Origin: Leptospira gomenensis
GTDB taxonomy: Bacteria > Spirochaetota > Leptospiria > Leptospirales > Leptospiraceae
Assembly: GCF_004770155.1 (NCBI RefSeq)
Contig: NZ_RQFA01000061.1
Span: 62,001 to 126,000, forward strand
Length of the DNA: 64,000 bases
Reading direction: 5' to 3'
The translations under genes and the position numbers were made by a program. Positions 61,098 to 64,000 of the stretch are shown here, piece after piece (position 1 is the first letter of the stretch; the number at the start of each line of letters is the position of its first letter). The notes below the pieces were generated by a model. It did no database searches. It was not told where the DNA came from and saw only the letters and a program-made list of their open reading frames with translations.

Positions 61098-62216
61098 ATG
61101 CGAATAAGAAAAACGATTACACCGATTCTAATATTCGTTTTTTTGAATTCGCCGCGAGCGGACCAAACGAAACTAAACGTGGAAACGGATCCGAAAACCT
61201 CCTTCGCAAAGGACGAAACACCCGCACATAAATTCTACAAAGTGATCACGAAAACCGGTCTGCATCTACGGGAAACACCGAGCGTCAAGGCGAAATCGCT
61301 CGGAATCGTGGAATACCGCCGATCGGGCGAAATCCTGGAAAAGACGAAAACCCTGGAAACTATCTCCGGAAAAAACGGATATTGGATCCGAGCGACCCGA
61401 AACGATACAACCGGATGGATGTTTTCCGGATATCTTCTCTTATCACAAACCGCGGAGTTTCCGATTTTAACCTACGATTCCAAAGACATCGGTTTGGAAA
61501 TCACCGGCGTAGAGGAAATAACGCCGGAAGACCAAAGCCGCCTAAAAAACTATCGAGACGCCCGAACCTTAAGGATAGGATCCTATCAAATACAAGAAAA
61601 ATCGAATATTCAAAATCCATCACAGAAGCTGGTCCTTTTTTCCAAAAACGGAAAATTCCATAAAAACGGATTCGCGGAAGCGGAATGGATCCAAAAACAC
61701 AAAATCCCCGTAGCGAATCTGCTCGTAACCGGACAAACGGATTGTTTCGAATGTTGCGGAATGTACGAGGAGTATTACAATTTGTATTTCGTCAAGGATA
61801 CGATTCAAAGAATCGCGTTTCCCTTAAAGGATCGTGAAGCGTTCTGCGGAGAAGAGATGGAAAGCCTCACAGCGGAAGTCCGAAACAGAATCGACGTAAA
61901 AAACGGGATCATCTATCACTACTACAGAATTCCGAACTGCGAATACAAAGACGACAAAAACAACGTCATCGACTTGGTTGAGGGGGCAGAATCTCTCCAT
62001 GAGATTCGTTACGGAAACGACGGAGCTCTCGTGGAAATCCGCAAGATAACGCTCGAACGACGGAACGGACCGAAAGAAAAACGATCCTCCGCGACGAACG
62101 GACCTTGCGGTTCTACAGAATGGAAAAAGGAAGCCGTAACCGCTGACCAAAAAAACTGCGAACGAGTTTGGAACGGCGAGGGAGGCTGGAAAAAGTTGGA
62201 ATCCTATCTCCGTTAA
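61098..62216 (+). CDS. Exported protein with bacterial SH3 domain
   Basis: A 372-residue protein. ATG 61098 gives a signal peptide (RIRKTITPILIFVFLNSPRA). A bacterial SH3 (SH3b) domain follows at about 50-120 (TKTGLHLRETPSVKAKSLG, GYWIRATRNDTTGWMFSGYL), then a region of unknown fold with several Cys (TDCFECCGMYEEYY, CEYKDDKNN). Close bacterial examples are envelope proteins. Function unknown. It lies 54 bases after the acetyltransferase gene. Confidence 0.78.
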   Translation: MRIRKTITPILIFVFLNSPRADQTKLNVETDPKTSFAKDETPAHKFYKVITKTGLHLRETPSVKAKSLGIVEYRRSGEILEKTKTLETISGKNGYWIRATRNDTTGWMFSGYLLLSQTAEFPILTYDSKDIGLEITGVEEITPEDQSRLKNYRDARTLRIGSYQIQEKSNIQNPSQKLVLFSKNGKFHKNGFAEAEWIQKHKIPVANLLVTGQTDCFECCGMYEEYYNLYFVKDTIQRIAFPLKDREAFCGEEMESLTAEVRNRIDVKNGIIYHYYRIPNCEYKDDKNNVIDLVEGAESLHEIRYGNDGALVEIRKITLERRNGPKEKRSSATNGPCGSTEWKKEAVTADQKNCERVWNGEGGWKKLESYLR

Positions 62217-62267
62217 AATCAGCATTCTCATTGCGCGGCCGGGAATAGGATCCGAATCTGTAAACCG

Positions 62268-63149
62268 ATGCGCACATTCCTCTTTACACAAAATTCGGAA
62301 CGATCCTCCGCTTACAATCTTGCGATCGAAGAATCGATCGGCATAAATCTCGTCTCCTCCGGATACGGAGCGGGGCTCAGAATTTGGAAAAACCCCTTCT
62401 CCATCGTACTGGGTCTTTCCGAAAAAGCGGAGGATACGATCCTTCCGGAAATCATACGAGGAAACGAGACCTCCTACTTTTCCATCGATCACGACGAAAA
62501 AATCGCAAACCGATTTACGGGAAAACCCGCGTCGAAACGCGGAGAAGAAAAAAATTTCAATAGGGAGTTTCCGGAAATCGTACGAAGAGCCAGCGGAGGC
62601 GGGACCGTAGTTCATCACCCCGAAGAGAATCTGAACTTCACCTTCTTCGTATCCTTGGACGTAAAACCGGAACTCTACAAAGTGAAGGAATCCTACGAAT
62701 ACTTTCTCGATCTCGTAAAGAGGGCTCTCGCCAAACAGACGTTAGATGCAATGTTCCGAGGAAAATCCGACCTGGCGGTGATCGAAACCGGACTCGAAAA
62801 AAAAATATCCGGCAACGCGCAGTTCCGAAAAAAAGGCGCGGTCGTCCACCACGGAACTCTGATTCTAAAACCTTCTCTCATAAAACGTGTCGCGGGGCTT
62901 CTCAAACATCCGCCCGAAGAACCGGAATATAGAAAGAATCGAAATCATTCCGATTTCGTAACCTCTCTTCCGGCCGATTTTTCCCCCGCAAAATTTGGAC
63001 AGGACTTATCTCATGTATTTGCCGAATCTCTGGGTCTTTCCAGAATGGACACAGAGAGGGATCTCCGATTTTCAAAAACGGTTCTTCGGGAAGCGCAACG
63101 GCTTTTTACGGAGAAATACTCTAGGATGGATTTCATCTTCAGGGATTGA
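62268..63149 (+). CDS. Lipoate-protein ligase A-like protein
   Basis: A 293-residue member of the biotin/lipoate ligase fold: [12 protein letters not shown], the lipoyl-binding [41 protein letters not shown] with the catalytic Lys, and VVHHGTLIL. It would attach lipoate (or octanoate) to E2 proteins such as SucB. It might also be an amidotransferase; these cannot be told apart by eye. Confidence 0.85.
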   Translation: MRTFLFTQNSERSSAYNLAIEESIGINLVSSGYGAGLRIWKNPFSIVLGLSEKAEDTILPEIIRGNETSYFSIDHDEKIANRFTGKPASKRGEEKNFNREFPEIVRRASGGGTVVHHPEENLNFTFFVSLDVKPELYKVKESYEYFLDLVKRALAKQTLDAMFRGKSDLAVIETGLEKKISGNAQFRKKGAVVHHGTLILKPSLIKRVAGLLKHPPEEPEYRKNRNHSDFVTSLPADFSPAKFGQDLSHVFAESLGLSRMDTERDLRFSKTVLREAQRLFTEKYSRMDFIFRD

Positions 63150-63190
63150 TCGGGTTTCTTCTACTTCGATCCATACAAGAAGGGCCAGGA

Positions 63191-64000
63191 ATGCAGTTTC
63201 TTCCGAAAGCAGATCCAGAGATATTCGCAGCTTTAAAAAAAGAGGACGAACGACAGGAAAACAACCTGGAGATGATCGCGTCCGAAAATTTCGTTTCCAG
63301 ATCCGTTCTGGAAGCCTATACTTCCACGCTTACGAACAAATACGCGGAAGGTTATCCGGGAAAACGTTATTATAACGGCTGTCACAACGCCGACGTCGTG
63401 GAAACGCTCGCGATCGAAAGGGCGAAAAAACTTTTCGGCGCACAATACGCGAACGTTCAACCTCATTCCGGCGCGCAGGCGAACATGGCGGTATTTCTGG
63501 CTTGTCTAGAACCGGGAGATTCGTTTTTGGGAATGAACCTCGCGCACGGTGGACATTTGACTCACGGTTCTCCGGTGAACGTCAGCGGAAAAATCTACAA
63601 ACCGATTCCGTACGGAGTCGATCGCAAAACGGAGACGATCGATTATTCCGAGATCGCAAAACTCGCCCGCGAACACAAACCGAAACTCATCGTAGCCGGA
63701 GCGTCCGCGTATGCGAGAACGATCGACTTCTCCAAATTCGCGGAAATCGCGAAAGAAGTCGGCGCGAAATTGATGGCGGACATCGCGCATATTTCCGGAC
63801 TCGTTTCCACGGGTTATCATCCTTCTCCGGTAGGTTTGTTCGACTTCGTGACGACCACCACACACAAAACCCTACGCGGACCCCGGGGCGGGTTGATTCT
63901 TTCTACATTAGAAAATGAGAAAGTACTAAACTCCCGCGTTTTTCCCGGCATACAAGGCGGACCGTTGATGCACGTGATCGCAGCCAAGGCGGTGGCCTTC
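63191..64000 (+). CDS. glyA: Serine hydroxymethyltransferase, N-terminal part (runs off the window)
   Basis: Interconverts serine and glycine with tetrahydrofolate, PLP dependent. 270 codons are present. Motifs: [38 protein letters not shown], and the PLP Lys K226 in [14 protein letters not shown]. The ATG at 63191 is preceded by AGGGCCAGGA. Full length should be about 415 residues, so roughly 145 are missing. Confidence 0.97.
   Translation, partial: MQFLPKADPEIFAALKKEDERQENNLEMIASENFVSRSVLEAYTSTLTNKYAEGYPGKRYYNGCHNADVVETLAIERAKKLFGAQYANVQPHSGAQANMAVFLACLEPGDSFLGMNLAHGGHLTHGSPVNVSGKIYKPIPYGVDRKTETIDYSEIAKLAREHKPKLIVAGASAYARTIDFSKFAEIAKEVGAKLMADIAHISGLVSTGYHPSPVGLFDFVTTTTHKTLRGPRGGLILSTLENEKVLNSRVFPGIQGGPLMHVIAAKAVAF

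Overview
The window is spirochaete chromosomal DNA, almost certainly from Leptospira (genus by inference). The signs are many lipoproteins with loose lipoboxes, a cheW-cheA-cheB-cheY cluster, a sucB-lpdA-sucA order, long minus-strand gene chains with 1-35 base overlaps, and intergenic GTGGGAACTC-type repeats. Base composition looks moderate (mid-forties GC by eye, not computed), so I do not name a species. No rRNA, tRNA, intact insertion sequence, phage or CRISPR array was found.

Layout. 1-8.5 kb: 5' part of radA, an RNase D-like exonuclease, a GH36 alpha-galactosidase, a small lipoprotein coupled to a DUF4105 protein with a non-canonical start, then a minus-strand operon (HDAC-like deacetylase, unknown protein, receiver-PP2C phosphatase). 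8.5-13.3 kb: pyruvate kinase, a large HELGH lipoprotein behind a double-hairpin leader, and a second lipoprotein. 13.3-18 kb (minus): fabG, acpP, rnc, Nudix, aroB, mscS. 18.2-21.4 kb: an ars operon (arsR, arsC, a wrecked acr3 pump, an ATP-grasp-like gene) followed by a 39-bp tandem array. 21.4-26 kb: a membrane protein, a DUF4303-like protein, a YceK-like lipoprotein, rpmF-plsX. 26.3-40 kb (minus): a very long chain cheW-cheA-cheB-cheY-scpA-scpB-pheA-tyrA-aroA-cmk-rpsA-TPR-hisG. 40.1-45.4 kb (minus): thrS, a degenerate repeat array, infC-rpmI-rplT, a coiled-coil gene, zapA, 5-formyl-THF cyclo-ligase. 45.5-49.8 kb (plus): carA, a tiny DUF5808-like gene, a TPR protein and a lipoprotein. 50.1-59.1 kb (minus): sucB-lpdA-sucA, then a class A PBP with an overlapping beta-lactamase-fold hydrolase. 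59.2-64 kb (plus): rhomboid protease, a 62-bp tandem array, an acetyltransferase, an SH3 protein, a lipoate ligase-like protein and the start of glyA.

Most genes are housekeeping: central carbon metabolism, aromatic amino acids, translation, chromosome segregation, fatty acid and phospholipid synthesis, chemotaxis. The unusual items are: (i) CheA carries a C-terminal CheC/CheX-type CheY-P phosphatase domain with an intact S-x3-E-x2-N-x22-P motif; (ii) a family of short repeats built on GTGGGAACTC(T)CAC occurs at five loci, in three of them as arrays whose filler sequence and period differ; (iii) the arsenite pump gene is internally deleted and frameshifted, while arsR, arsC and a translationally coupled ATP-grasp gene remain open; (iv) the DUF4105 gene has no ATG, GTG or TTG that would include its signal peptide; (v) a terminator-like hairpin pair sits directly before the ribosome binding site of a lipoprotein gene.
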